Shown: positions 7,563 through 16,436 of the stretch, piece after piece | Layout: each line of letters opens with the position of its first letter | Numbering within the stretch: the first letter of the stretch is position 1 | Translations under genes and position numbers: made by a program | The notes under the pieces: generated by a model | Told to the model about the DNA's origin: nothing | The model's input: only the letters and a program-made list of their open reading frames with translations | Databases searched by the model: none | Assembly: GCA_001791645.1 (NCBI GenBank) | Contig: MGFA01000007.1 | Coordinates: 1-57,875, forward strand | From: Candidatus Uhrbacteria bacterium RIFOXYB12_FULL_58_10 | GTDB lineage: Bacteria; Patescibacteriota; Patescibacteriia; UBA9934; GWF2-40-263 | Reading direction: 5' to 3' | DNA length: 57,875 nucleotides

Positions 7563-7689
7563 TCGTACTCCTGGGCTGCGGATGATGAGGCAGCCATGAA
7601 ATGCTTACATTTAAATTGATGATCTGTCAAGAACGGAACGGCATGCGCGCTCTACTTAAAGATTGATAACGTATTAGAAATCATTGTGG

Positions 7690-7710
7690 TTCCCGCTACC
7701 CGCTCCAAAA
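7690..7710 (+). repeat. Duplicate of the tRNA-Gly 3' end (attachment-site-like)
   Basis: These 21 bases are identical to 7162-7182, which cover the T-arm 3' half, acceptor 3' strand, CCA and the following AAAA of tRNA-Gly(CCC). The rest of the tRNA is absent here. Such duplications are the footprint of site-specific integration into a tRNA gene. The intervening 507 bases hold one lipoprotein gene and no recombinase. Confidence 0.75.
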
Positions 7711-7722
7711 AAATGAAACGAA

Positions 7723-7750
7723 AAAACGATCCCGTTGGGGATCGTCTTTT
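7723..7750 (-). terminator. Terminator of tRNA-Thr (CGT)
   Basis: ACGATCCC pairs with GGGGATCGT; on the minus strand it ends in a run of six T, directly after the tRNA. Confidence 0.75.
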
Positions 7751-7752
7751 CA

Positions 7753-7827
7753 TGGAGCCGATGGTCGGGATTGAACCGACGACCTCTGCTTTACGAAAGC
7801 ATTGCTCTACCACTGAGCTACATCGGC
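7753..7827 (-). tRNA. tRNA-Thr (CGT)
   Basis: Acceptor GCCGATG/CATCGGC, D-arm GCTC/GAGC, anticodon loop TTCGTAA, T-arm GTCGG/CCGAC, encoded CCA. The top pair of the anticodon stem is an A-G mismatch. Confidence 0.93.
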
Positions 7828-7906
7828 CGAACTCGAACCTTTAAAATCGATGATGTTAAAGATCCTCGTGTAACCGCCGAGATGATATCAGACACTCCAA
7901 AAACGA

Positions 7907-8917
7907 TCAAGTTCTGCCAATGAGCTTCCAGACCCTCGTGGAATCGAGGTATTCTTGCACGGCTTCCTCGAGCGTGACCTTCTGGACCGAAATAATGGAC
8001 AACTTGACCTCCGTGTCCTCTCCGGCCTCGACGCGGTCCGTCACCCGAAAGATGAGAAACGACTCAATCCCTTCGACGACCTCGGAATAAGAACCCGTCT
8101 CAAGTTGGCTGATGGTCCCGGTCCACTCCTGAGGGATCTCGGACATTTTTACGTACCCGACGTCCCCGCCGCCCGCCGCAGAAAAATCCGCGCTCGCGTC
8201 GCCCGCGACAACCGCGAAATCATCCCCGGCCACCAGGCGGTCGTAAGCGGCCTGAGCCTTTTGGCGGCGCGCGTCCTGGAGCGACGCATCCCCTTCGATT
8301 TGCTCGCCGAGCTGCATGGCGAGCACCACTGGCCGCACCACGCGATCGCGAAACTCGTCGACCGTCCACCCAAACATGCTGTCGAGCTGTGCCGCAAACT
8401 GCTCCTGGTCCGCGCCACCGACCGCCTGCTCGTAAAACGCGTCCACGCGGGACTCGTCCAGGGTCATCCCGGATGCTTCTGCCAAATGGTTGACCGCCGA
8501 CTTATGCACGAGCGTTTCCATGATATTCTGCGTGATTTCTTCCTCGCTCGGCACCGTCCCCGTCTCTCCGGCGGACGTTTGGAAATAGGCGTCAAGCGCG
8601 TCACGTTCCTCAAGGTATTCATTGATGGTAATGACATCCGTACCGATCACGGCGGCAGGATACGGCAAAACGCCGACGATGGCGCGTACTGTCCCATTCG
8701 TCGGGGGACGCAAATACACGATCGATGACAGGACAACGATCGCCGAGAGCACGCCGGCCGCCAAGGCAAGCACGCGCAACCTGCGACGCGAAATCGGCAA
8801 GGTTACGTTTGTTTCCGGCGCGGAAGTCGGCGTGGGAGTCGATGATGGAATTTGTTCGGATTCAAGATCGGTCACATCGGTATGTTCATGTATTAACGGA
8901 AGAAATAATGCCACCAC
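7907..8917 (-). CDS. Membrane-anchored PpiC-type peptidyl-prolyl isomerase (SurA-like foldase)
   Basis: A protein of up to 336 residues with a short cytosolic N terminus, one membrane helix (VLALAAGVLSAIVVLSSIVYL, about residues 49-69), a SurA-like helical region (ITINEYLEERDALDAYF), and a parvulin domain (RLVAGDDFAVVAGDASAD...GGGDVGYVKMSEIP). It would assist folding of exported proteins outside the membrane. The ATG at 8917 overlaps ftsB by 25 bases; a GTG some 40 bases further in, at VTDLESEQ, is an alternative start. It ends the MurE-PH-FtsB operon. Confidence 0.8.
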   Translation of the reverse strand: MVALFLPLIHEHTDVTDLESEQIPSSTPTPTSAPETNVTLPISRRRLRVLALAAGVLSAIVVLSSIVYLRPPTNGTVRAIVGVLPYPAAVIGTDVITINEYLEERDALDAYFQTSAGETGTVPSEEEITQNIMETLVHKSAVNHLAEASGMTLDESRVDAFYEQAVGGADQEQFAAQLDSMFGWTVDEFRDRVVRPVVLAMQLGEQIEGDASLQDARRQKAQAAYDRLVAGDDFAVVAGDASADFSAAGGGDVGYVKMSEIPQEWTGTISQLETGSYSEVVEGIESFLIFRVTDRVEAGEDTEVKLSIISVQKVTLEEAVQEYLDSTRVWKLIGRT

Positions 8918-9333
8918 TTTGACGGATTCGCAAGTTCCCCGTCGCGCTCATCGCGAACGAGCAGCACGCGTGGATCCGCGGGTTCGGACGAAAGCCCTTC
9001 CGCCGCGTCCGTGGCCGTCACGCTCGTGGCGCCGTCTTCCTTTATAACTACTACGGTTTCTCCGGGCTTCTTCATCCCAAGTTTCAGTCGGGCCTCTCGC
9101 TCAATGAATGACTCGGTACGAAAGGCCGTGTTCAGATCCGCGATTTGCAAGTTGCGCGTCTGCAGCGCCTGTGCCTCGCCTTGCAACCGCGCGATCTCCT
9201 GTTGAATTTCATGGTTTCGGATCCATTCGCGACCAAACGAAAATCCAAGCGCCACAAGGACGACCGCATTGATGACAAACAGAAAGCGGAACTCGACGAG
9301 GCGTCTCCAAAATGGTTTTCGTTGTTCAGGCAT
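8893..9333 (-). CDS. FtsB/DivIC-like septum formation initiator
   Basis: A 146-residue bitopic protein: short basic N terminus, one membrane helix (FLFVINAVVLVALGFSFG), then a coiled coil (HEIQQEIARLQGEAQALQTRN) and the family's hallmark FIEREARLKLGMKKPGE, where the enzyme-complex partner binds. This is the layout of FtsB/DivIC, a divisome scaffold that links FtsQ and FtsL. The C-terminal 40 residues are low-complexity and acidic. The stop overlaps the foldase gene. Confidence 0.88.
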   Translation of the reverse strand: MPEQRKPFWRRLVEFRFLFVINAVVLVALGFSFGREWIRNHEIQQEIARLQGEAQALQTRNLQIADLNTAFRTESFIEREARLKLGMKKPGETVVVIKEDGATSVTATDAAEGLSSEPADPRVLLVRDERDGELANPSKWWHYFFR

Positions 9334-9970
9334 GGGGTTCGTCGCTCATAAATTCTTCGATGGCCTCCTCGCGCTCGCGCGTCCGCATTTCCGTTGCCAT
9401 GCGCTCGATTTGCTCCATGGTCATCCCCTTGGCGAGCGCCTTGAGCGTATGCTCACGGCGGTCCGGCGATTGGGTGGGAGAAGTTTCGCGCAGGTCGTTT
9501 AACAGGTCGTGCACGCGGCTTGGACGGGCCACGCGCCGAAACTCGATGTCCGCCGCGGAACCCGCGACATGCACGCGCAGATCGCCATAACGGAACAGCG
9601 TCGGAATGATCCCCTTCACGCGATACGTGACGTCATCAACGTGCGCGTAGGAAGTTTCAGAAATAACACGGTCGAAAAACGCGCGGCGCTCCACGTCGAT
9701 CACGCGACGATCCGTGAGAATCAGCATGGTATTTGACCACCTCAGGTAAGACCTGAACGCCATGGTGGCCGCGGATCCGACCAGCGCGAAAAAAATGACC
9801 ACCCCGATCCATCCTTGACGAAACAAGGGAAAAAGGAAGAAAAACGGAGCAACGAACCAAAAAAACAACAATGCGAACCTTGGAAGATGCGGGACGATGT
9901 CCTCGCGCACCACTTCAAGCACTTCCTCTTCGGGCTTCAATTGGACCGTTTTATCAATGTGAAATGCCAT
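9326..9970 (-). CDS. Membrane protein with bacterial PH domain
   Basis: A 214-residue protein with two membrane helices near the N terminus (FALLFFWFVAPFFFLFPLF and GVVIFFALVGSAATMAF), followed by a bacterial PH-like domain: NTMLILTDRRVIDVERRAFFDRVISETSYAHVDDVTYRVKG. The C-terminal 60 residues are charged and probably helical. I chose the ATG at 9970 (MAFHIDKTVQL) because the longer frame runs deep into murE. It overlaps murE by 17 bases and ftsB by 8. Role unknown; its position suggests envelope biogenesis. Confidence 0.75.
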   Translation of the reverse strand: MAFHIDKTVQLKPEEEVLEVVREDIVPHLPRFALLFFWFVAPFFFLFPLFRQGWIGVVIFFALVGSAATMAFRSYLRWSNTMLILTDRRVIDVERRAFFDRVISETSYAHVDDVTYRVKGIIPTLFRYGDLRVHVAGSAADIEFRRVARPSRVHDLLNDLRETSPTQSPDRREHTLKALAKGMTMEQIERMATEMRTREREEAIEEFMSDEPHA

Positions 9971-11297
9971 AGGCCAGCGCATGAAGTGCCTTTCGTGCCG
10001 CGATGCGATCATCCCACGGAACTTTTTTCCCCCCTGCCACGGCCATAACCGGCTCGCTTCCCTTGCCCGTGATGAGCACGATGTCCCCGGGTTGTGCGAG
10101 CGACACGGCTTTGTCGATGGCCTGCTGGCGATCGAGAACAAGAAAAAGATTTTCGTTTTCGCTCTTCGTCGGCCTTGCTCCTTCCGCCACCTGCGCGATG
10201 ATTTCCATAGGCTCGTCGTCGTATGGATCCTCATTGGTGACGATCACGACGTCATCGTGCTCCGCGGCCATGCGCCCGAGCGTCTCACGTCGCGCCACGT
10301 CGCGTCCGCCGCCCGCGGAACCGAGCACATGGATGACACGCCCGTGCGGCACGAGCGAGATCGCGTCGTAAAGCGCGGCGAGCGCCGCGGGCTCATACGC
10401 ATAATCAACGATCACCGAAAACGGCTGGCCCTCACGGATCGCCTCCAACCGACCTGGAACCGAACCCAAATGCACGGCAGCGTCACGAATGTGATCCCAT
10501 GAAAGGCCGAGCGCGCGACAAACCGTGACCGCGGCCAAAACATTATACACGTTAAAGCGACCAAGAGGGGAAAATTCGATCCGATGCCCCGCGATATCGA
10601 ACGACGATCCGGTCGCGGTCATCTCCACCTGTTCCGCGTTCATCGGAACCACGCCTGCGATTTCTTTTCCGAACGACGACGTCCCGATGCCGAAACCGTA
10701 TTTTTTGTCCGCCGAAAACGACAGGAAATATTCCGTGTGACGATCGTCAAGATTTACGACGAAAGCCTTTTCGACGCGTTCGCCATTTTTGTCCTGCTTT
10801 CGCCTTCCTTTGGTCAGTGCCTCGAACAGCCTTCCTTTTGCCCGCTTGTAATTCTCAAACCCGCCGTGTGCCTCGATGTGCTCGGGCGTGAGGTTTGTGA
10901 GCACGGCCACGTCGTAGTTGATGCCGATGTGCCGGGACTGCGCGATGCCCTGCGACGAAGTTTCAACGATCGCATGCGTGCATCCGGCGCGCACCATGTC
11001 ACGGAGCAGCTTCTGCGTTTGGAACCGGCCGAGCATGGTCATTTTCTGATCGTTGGCCCATTCCCTGCCCGCGACCTTGAACGAAGCCGTCCCGGTCCAT
11101 CCCACGCGGTATCCCGCGTGCTCGAGCATCCGCCCGATGAACTGTACGGTAGACGACTTGCCGTTGGTCCCGGTCACGCCAACCACCACAAGCCTCTCCG
11201 ACGGATGCCCGTACCAAAAGGCGGCCAGCTCGGCGAGTGCCAAGTGGTACAGTCCAATGATCGGTTCCGGCACCAGCCGGCGGATGAGCTTTTTCAT
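9954..11297 (-). CDS. murE: MurE-type Mur ligase lacking the N-terminal domain
   Basis: A 447-residue Mur ligase. The ATP loop GTNGKSS is at residues 43-48, and the central and C-terminal ligase domains follow (NLTPEHIEAHGGFENY, IVDYAYEPAALAALYDA, LGSAGGGRD, VIVTNEDPYDDEP). Classical MurE proteins have the loop near residue 110, so the usual UDP-MurNAc-binding N-terminal domain is missing or reduced to a 40-residue stub. The amino-acid-selecting motif, DNPR in diaminopimelate-type enzymes, reads EDPY here, so the residue added at position three cannot be predicted. The ATG at 11297 is preferred over a TTG eight codons upstream. It should act in cytosolic peptidoglycan precursor synthesis. Confidence 0.82.
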   Translation of the reverse strand: MKKLIRRLVPEPIIGLYHLALAELAAFWYGHPSERLVVVGVTGTNGKSSTVQFIGRMLEHAGYRVGWTGTASFKVAGREWANDQKMTMLGRFQTQKLLRDMVRAGCTHAIVETSSQGIAQSRHIGINYDVAVLTNLTPEHIEAHGGFENYKRAKGRLFEALTKGRRKQDKNGERVEKAFVVNLDDRHTEYFLSFSADKKYGFGIGTSSFGKEIAGVVPMNAEQVEMTATGSSFDIAGHRIEFSPLGRFNVYNVLAAVTVCRALGLSWDHIRDAAVHLGSVPGRLEAIREGQPFSVIVDYAYEPAALAALYDAISLVPHGRVIHVLGSAGGGRDVARRETLGRMAAEHDDVVIVTNEDPYDDEPMEIIAQVAEGARPTKSENENLFLVLDRQQAIDKAVSLAQPGDIVLITGKGSEPVMAVAGGKKVPWDDRIAARKALHALAYGISH

Positions 11298-11330
11298 TTT
11301 TTGTACTATTACCAGAAACAAAACACCTCT

Positions 11331-12227
11331 CTAATTTCTTCGCTGCTCTATGGCACGCGCAACCAAACGTTCAAGATGCGAAACGAAGTCTTGAACTGGA
11401 GGCACATCTTCTGCAGTGAGCATGAAGGCCTTAAGAACCAGATCAAACCTTGATGGAATAACCCGTTGAACCACGAGGTGGCGGGATTTATTTTTCAATG
11501 TCGGATCATAATCAACTGCAATCCATGCAAAATCAGCATCCTTTTTTGACGCCTCCACTAAGTGGACGTTGCTAGCTAGGTGTTCGTAAAACTCAGTGTG
11601 AATAGCTACTACGAATTTTTTATTCCAAGCACCAAAAATTGGGCCCTTCTCGATCAACTGAGGCAAAAGCCGTTTCTTTGACGAAGAACGGTAGTCAGGA
11701 TGTTGTCGACCAGTCTGTTTTGGAGAAAAATCAACACCTCGTTTCTGATGCTCAAGATAACGGATAAACATATCTCGCATTCCGTCTCCTGAAAAATATA
11801 CAGTCTGAAGTTCCATTCCAGCAAAATCAAGCACTCTGCCGTCTTTATGTCGAACAATTGTGTAATCAAGATTCCCAGCGCGTCCACGGTTTGTGGGCAA
11901 TCTGACTTCCGGCAGCGCAACCATTTCATCCGCAGGAACACCTGGAAAACAGAAATCCATCGCCGCGTCAAAGATTAGCCCTTCCGACTTCAGACGATGT
12001 GGGCATGTAATCGCAATTTTTTTACCATGATGGAACATTGAACAAATCCCCATTGGACGACGAATACCTTGTCCGTCAACATATGTACTTTTTTGACAAG
12101 GACCGTCCAGAAACGGACAGATTCCAACCGACCTGCTCTGAACTGCCTCATCACATATATTTTCTACTGGGTAGCCGAAAACTTCGGCAAACAACTCTGG
12201 CTTTTCAACATTTTTCATACGAAGCAA
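11331..12227 (-). CDS. NotI-family type II restriction endonuclease
   Basis: A 298-residue protein that matches the NotI family: an N-terminal cysteine cluster (CPFLDGPC, ICS, TCPHR) like the metal-binding Cys4 site of NotI, and a nuclease core LDFAGMELQ that gives the E-x-Q variant of PD-(D/E)xK seen in NotI. It overlaps the methyltransferase gene upstream by 23 bases; an ATG three codons in (MKNVEKPEL) is an alternative start. Lower GC than the flanking mur genes marks it as imported. The exact recognition site is unknown, and GCGGCCGC occurs in this window at least four times (22390, 28529, 44415, 46759). Confidence 0.8.
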   Translation of the reverse strand: MLRMKNVEKPELFAEVFGYPVENICDEAVQSRSVGICPFLDGPCQKSTYVDGQGIRRPMGICSMFHHGKKIAITCPHRLKSEGLIFDAAMDFCFPGVPADEMVALPEVRLPTNRGRAGNLDYTIVRHKDGRVLDFAGMELQTVYFSGDGMRDMFIRYLEHQKRGVDFSPKQTGRQHPDYRSSSKKRLLPQLIEKGPIFGAWNKKFVVAIHTEFYEHLASNVHLVEASKKDADFAWIAVDYDPTLKNKSRHLVVQRVIPSRFDLVLKAFMLTAEDVPPVQDFVSHLERLVARAIEQRRN

Positions 12228-13332
12228 CTATTGTTTTTGCAATTGCACGTGCAAGTTGGATTGGCACAGCATTTCCAACCTGAGCATATTGCGAAGATTT
12301 GGAACCAGAAAAACGATATCGGTCCGGGAATCCCTGAAAACGGGCAGCCTCTCTGACCGAAAGGGTGCGATCTTGGTCAGGATGAATATACGCTCCCCAA
12401 TGCGGATCACATTTTGTAAGTATCGTCGACGCTAGGCCTTTCGGATGCAGACGCCCATAGCGTTTTGTGTGGTCCGATCGCTTTGCTTTCAACATGCCAG
12501 GAGGCAATAGACCCAAAGGAATGTCCCTCCAGCTACCTCCAGGCGGGATATGTTTTATTCTCTCAAGATTCTTTTTTCCGAGAATTCCAAAACCATGATT
12601 GAAAACACCTTCTGACTGATTGCGAAGTTCGAGTGCGTAAACTGAAGGCTTTTTTCTTGAATACGGAAGAAATTCGACGGAATCCGTAGGGGATGGCAGA
12701 TCACCTATGGCCTCATAAACTGTCACGTAATTAGGTTTCAAGAGAGAATTTGCAGGGAAATGACTCGCTTTTGGAAACATGACTTTGACCCCAAGACGGT
12801 TGCCAAAAAAAATGACGCGCCGCCGTTCTTGCGGAACGCCAAAGTCCGGTGCAAACAAAACCCTAAATTCCATCAAATATCCAATCCTTTTGAAGGCATT
12901 AACAATCTGTAGTGCCACCTTGCCACCCTCAAGTGACAACATTCCCGGAACGTTCTCAAGTACAACGAAATTCGGCTTGAGCATCGAAACAATACGAACG
13001 TAGTGTTTGAACAATTCATTGCGTGGATCACCGATATTTCTTTTCGGTGCATTGATTGAAAAACCTTGGCACGGAGGACCGCCGGCCATGACATCGATTT
13101 CCCCAATTTTTAGATTTCCTGAATCAAGAAAGTTTTTATATGTCAATTTTTGTATAGGCGCATGCAAGAACGAGGCCGACGAGTGGTTGATTTGATGAGT
13201 AACAGCACAATCTGCGTCAAAATCTGTTGCCACACGAATATCAAATCCTGCCTGCTCAAATCCCTCCGACATGCCGCCAGCACCGGCGAACAATTCAATC
13301 GATTTCAACTTTTTTAACTTGTTTCTCCTCAT
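12205..13332 (-). CDS. DNA (cytosine-5) methyltransferase of a type II R-M system
   Basis: A 375-residue enzyme with the ordered motifs of C5-cytosine methyltransferases: motif I ELFAGAGGMSEGF (residues 13-25), motif IV GGPPCQGFS with catalytic C88, motif VI LENVPGM near residue 124, motif VIII QERRRVIFFG, and motifs IX/X near the C terminus (RLHPKGLASTI, YAQVGNAVP). It would protect the site cut by the adjacent NotI-like endonuclease. Methyltransferase first, nuclease second, overlapping by 23 bases, lets protection precede cutting. The pair splits murE from murD. Confidence 0.92.
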   Translation of the reverse strand: MRRNKLKKLKSIELFAGAGGMSEGFEQAGFDIRVATDFDADCAVTHQINHSSASFLHAPIQKLTYKNFLDSGNLKIGEIDVMAGGPPCQGFSINAPKRNIGDPRNELFKHYVRIVSMLKPNFVVLENVPGMLSLEGGKVALQIVNAFKRIGYLMEFRVLFAPDFGVPQERRRVIFFGNRLGVKVMFPKASHFPANSLLKPNYVTVYEAIGDLPSPTDSVEFLPYSRKKPSVYALELRNQSEGVFNHGFGILGKKNLERIKHIPPGGSWRDIPLGLLPPGMLKAKRSDHTKRYGRLHPKGLASTILTKCDPHWGAYIHPDQDRTLSVREAARFQGFPDRYRFSGSKSSQYAQVGNAVPIQLARAIAKTIVASYEKC

Positions 13333-13392
13333 AATTTCAAACCATTCCGCAACACTTTTTCTTGTATCGACATCCTGATGCCTGGGGTATTT

Positions 13393-14856
13393 TTATTCCT
13401 TCACCCTCTTCACGGCCTCGACGAACTGTTCACCGCGGTCAAATTCATTTTGAAACGCGCCGAAGCTCGCCGCACCGGGCGACAGGAGCACCGTGTCGCC
13501 TTCGGTGGCAGCCTTCGCGGCACCCCTTACCGCCTCGTCCATGGTCTTTACGAGCATCCAGGGCACGCTTTCGTCGATGGATTTCTGAATGTCCGGCGTG
13601 GCGGACCCGTCAAGATACACCACCAGTTTGCACGTCTTGGCAACCTTCTTTCCGAACTCCGCGTAGGGCAATCCCTTCGACGCGCCGCCGCAAATGAGCA
13701 CAACGTTCTTCTCCTTCTTTCCGGCGAACCGGTCGAGCGCGGCAATGGTGCCGTCGGGCGACGTGGCCGTGGTGTCGTTCACGTACGCGACCCCGCGCAC
13801 TTCCTTTACGATTTCCTGCCGGCCCGGCAGACCCCTGAACGTTTGGAGCGCCCTGGAAATCGCCTCGGCCGGCACGCCGGCCAGGTGCGCCGCCAAGGAC
13901 GCCGCAAGCGCATTCAAAAGGTTATGCGCCCCTTTGAGCGCCATGCTCTCGGTATCGCCGAGCACGTGTTCCTTTCCTTCCACGGCACAAATAATCTTCC
14001 CTTCGCGCAAGAACACGCCTTCCGTTCCGGCATTTTCCTTTTCTGAAAACCAATACTTCTTGCAGTTGATCCCATCCGAAAGCGCACGCACCATCTCATG
14101 ATCGGCATTCAGCACGGCCTTTTGCCCGCCCTTGCAATGACGGAACAGCTGCAGCTTCGACTGCGCATACGCCTCGAGCGATGGATAGCGGTTCAAGTGG
14201 TCAGCAAAAATGTTGGTCAGAATGCCAATGTCCGGACCCCGATCAACGTTCTCAAGGCTTTCGATGAGCCACGAAGACATCTCAAGCACCACTGGGATGG
14301 GTTCCTTTTCTTCGAGCAGCCAGTCGAGATCCTCGAGCGGCGAGCGCGTGATGTTTCCCGCGACGACGGTTTTCGCATGCACGAACTTAAACATCTCGCC
14401 GAGCAACGCGGTGGTGGTGGACTTGCCGCGCGTACCGGTTACCGCGTAAATCGGAAATGGACAGTAGCGGAAGAATAGCGACATATCGCTCTCGACCCGT
14501 ATGCCCTTCTCACGCGCGAGCAACACGAATTCCGACTCCCGCGGGACGCCCGGGTTCTGTACGACCAAATCCGCATCGGTAAAGTCCTGCGCGCGATGCT
14601 CAGACAGAACGAACACGGGCTGATAAATGGTCCGGTCCGGGAACTGCGCGCGGTATTGCCCGTACCATTGCGAGATCTCCTCGATGGACTCGCGCATTTC
14701 CTCTTCGGTCTTCAGGTCCGTGATTACAAGCTGGGCGCCGTGGCGCATCAGCCACTTGGCCGCGCCGATGCCGCTTCCCTGTTTGTATCGGCCAAGCCCC
14801 ATGACCGTGACCACGGCGTCCTGAAAAGTTGAGATGTCCGAAAAGTCAATGGCCAT
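13393..14856 (-). CDS. murD: UDP-N-acetylmuramoyl-L-alanine--D-glutamate ligase MurD
   Basis: A 487-residue Mur ligase. The N-terminal Rossmann-like part (VTVMGLGRYKQGSGIGAAKWL) that binds the UDP-sugar is present; the ATP loop is TGTRGKSTTTAL; further motifs are NIFADHLNRYPSLEAYA, LKGAHNLLNALAA, YVNDTTATSPDGTIAAL and ICGGASKGLPY, all typical for MurD. The loop has Arg where most have Asn (GTNGK). It adds D-glutamate to UDP-MurNAc-alanine in the cytosol. Seven bases separate its start from the end of the membrane-protein gene. Confidence 0.9.
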   Translation of the reverse strand: MAIDFSDISTFQDAVVTVMGLGRYKQGSGIGAAKWLMRHGAQLVITDLKTEEEMRESIEEISQWYGQYRAQFPDRTIYQPVFVLSEHRAQDFTDADLVVQNPGVPRESEFVLLAREKGIRVESDMSLFFRYCPFPIYAVTGTRGKSTTTALLGEMFKFVHAKTVVAGNITRSPLEDLDWLLEEKEPIPVVLEMSSWLIESLENVDRGPDIGILTNIFADHLNRYPSLEAYAQSKLQLFRHCKGGQKAVLNADHEMVRALSDGINCKKYWFSEKENAGTEGVFLREGKIICAVEGKEHVLGDTESMALKGAHNLLNALAASLAAHLAGVPAEAISRALQTFRGLPGRQEIVKEVRGVAYVNDTTATSPDGTIAALDRFAGKKEKNVVLICGGASKGLPYAEFGKKVAKTCKLVVYLDGSATPDIQKSIDESVPWMLVKTMDEAVRGAAKAATEGDTVLLSPGAASFGAFQNEFDRGEQFVEAVKRVKE

Positions 14857-14862
14857 ACGCGA

Positions 14863-15777
14863 TTATCGTTCGAATCCTTGAAGAAATTCCTGGAACACCT
14901 CGCCATCCGCCTGCGAACGCTTCGGCGCGAACGCGGACTGGACGGACGTAAGCACGAGGAACAGGACGATTATGGCGGCGAACTGTCCCTTTTCGGCGCT
15001 TGTCAGCGCGTGGAACGCCTCCGGATCCTGGCCCTTGCCGGCGCGTACCGAATCATACATATGGCGCGCGAACACCATGGCAAACGGGCCGACCACGAAC
15101 ATCTGCCACGCAAAGTCGAGCAAGCTGCCCACGCCGCGCGCCGCCGGACTGGAAAACACGATCGCAAACGCAGCGGATCCGGCCACCGATGCGAGCGCGA
15201 GCCAGCCATAACGCAGCGCCGTGACCCACCAATAACCGCGCGTCAATGCCCACGATTGCTTGATGGAATCGACCACGCCGAGCTTGTCGCGCACAAGCAC
15301 GTATGGCAGATAGGATCCGCGCACGGCAAGATAGATGCCAGGGACTATGAACAGCACCAGCCCCACCATCACCATCACTGCATACAGAAACAATCCGCCG
15401 AGCACGCGCGCGATGAGATGCGCGTCAAACGATCCGCGAATCAGCGTCCCAAGCGGCACCGCGTTGCCGTCATACGAGGCGCGAACCGTAGCAATTTGAA
15501 GCGCACCACTCACAAACAGCATCCAAACCAGAGACGCAACGCCAAGAAGGGCGAGAAACACGTTTAAAAGCGTCCCAGGAGCCTGCAATCCGGCTCCGGC
15601 AATCGCGAGCGCCGTCATCGCGTAAAAGGAAAGGACGGCGACGAGGGGAAGAATGGCGATCGCCCCCATGAGAAGAGGAATCGCGACAAGATACCAAACG
15701 TTTTTCTGATAAAACGGAACGATGCTCTGAATGATTGTGCGCCACCCTGGAATGCGGAACTCATGCATATGGGTCAT
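14863..15777 (-). CDS. Polytopic membrane protein, YciC / GDPD-membrane-domain-like
   Basis: A 304-residue protein with about six membrane segments and the motif VRGSYLPYVLVRDKLGVVDSIKQSWALTRGYWW, which resembles the GDPD membrane domain and YciC-like families (split in the text: key part SIKQSWALTRGYWW). No catalytic domain is attached. The start MTHMHEF at 15777 overlaps the stop of the GT2 gene as TAATG, so the two are coupled. Function unknown. Confidence 0.65.
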   Translation of the reverse strand: MTHMHEFRIPGWRTIIQSIVPFYQKNVWYLVAIPLLMGAIAILPLVAVLSFYAMTALAIAGAGLQAPGTLLNVFLALLGVASLVWMLFVSGALQIATVRASYDGNAVPLGTLIRGSFDAHLIARVLGGLFLYAVMVMVGLVLFIVPGIYLAVRGSYLPYVLVRDKLGVVDSIKQSWALTRGYWWVTALRYGWLALASVAGSAAFAIVFSSPAARGVGSLLDFAWQMFVVGPFAMVFARHMYDSVRAGKGQDPEAFHALTSAEKGQFAAIIVLFLVLTSVQSAFAPKRSQADGEVFQEFLQGFER

Positions 15778-16436
15778 TAAAATCGTTTTAAGAATCGTCC
15801 GACACGGACGGATGCCATGGCCACGACGATTTGCCAGGTCATTTTTGCATATTCTACCACACCGCGCCGCCAACCGACCTTCTCATACTTACGGCGGATC
15901 CCAAGTCCGGGGAGAAATACCCCACCATACGGAAGCGCGCGGGACCGACAATAGTAGTTCAGGGCGGATTCGATCATGTACCCCTGCAGGTACTCAGTCG
16001 GCACGCGTTCGATCACTTGGCGGAGCATGACGCGCTCGCCGCCGATGAGCGGGAGACGCGAGGCAAGGCGTGAGATGATCGGGCCGCGGTCGCGGATCCC
16101 GACGTTCATGACGCGCGACCCGGAAAGCACCGGGAACACGAGTCGTTCCACGTGGTCGGGGGTAAGCCCGATCAGATCCGCGTCAAAGAACGCGACCACG
16201 GACGCATCCGTGTGCGTGAGGCCGTGGAGCATGGCCGCGCCCTTTCCGGCGTTATGCGGAAGGTCAAATACGGTCGCGCCGGCCATCCGCGCGCGCTCGG
16301 CCGTGCGATCCGTGGACCCGTCGCACACGACGATGACCTCGCGCACGTGCGGCGACGCGCGCAACGCCTCAACCACGCCCGTGATCGTGGGCTCCTCGTT
16401 GTAGGCCGGAATGATGGCAGAAATACGCACGCTCAT
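15777..16436 (-). CDS. Family 2 glycosyltransferase
   Basis: A 219-residue GT-A fold enzyme: SAIIPAYNEEPTITGVVEAL at the N terminus, VVCDGSTDRTAE, HNAGKGAAML and the metal-binding DAD of VAFFDADLIG. It resembles polyprenyl-phosphate sugar transferases of the dolichol-phosphate-mannose synthase type, but has no membrane helices. Donor and acceptor are unknown. It overlaps the following gene (TAATG) and the preceding one (ATGA), forming an operon with the translin-like gene. Confidence 0.85.
   Translation of the reverse strand: MSVRISAIIPAYNEEPTITGVVEALRASPHVREVIVVCDGSTDRTAERARMAGATVFDLPHNAGKGAAMLHGLTHTDASVVAFFDADLIGLTPDHVERLVFPVLSGSRVMNVGIRDRGPIISRLASRLPLIGGERVMLRQVIERVPTEYLQGYMIESALNYYCRSRALPYGGVFLPGLGIRRKYEKVGWRRGVVEYAKMTWQIVVAMASVRVGRFLKRF

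Noticed and set aside
10584-11453. 289-codon plus-strand frame opposite murE
   Set aside because: Shadow of a core gene with no recognisable features.
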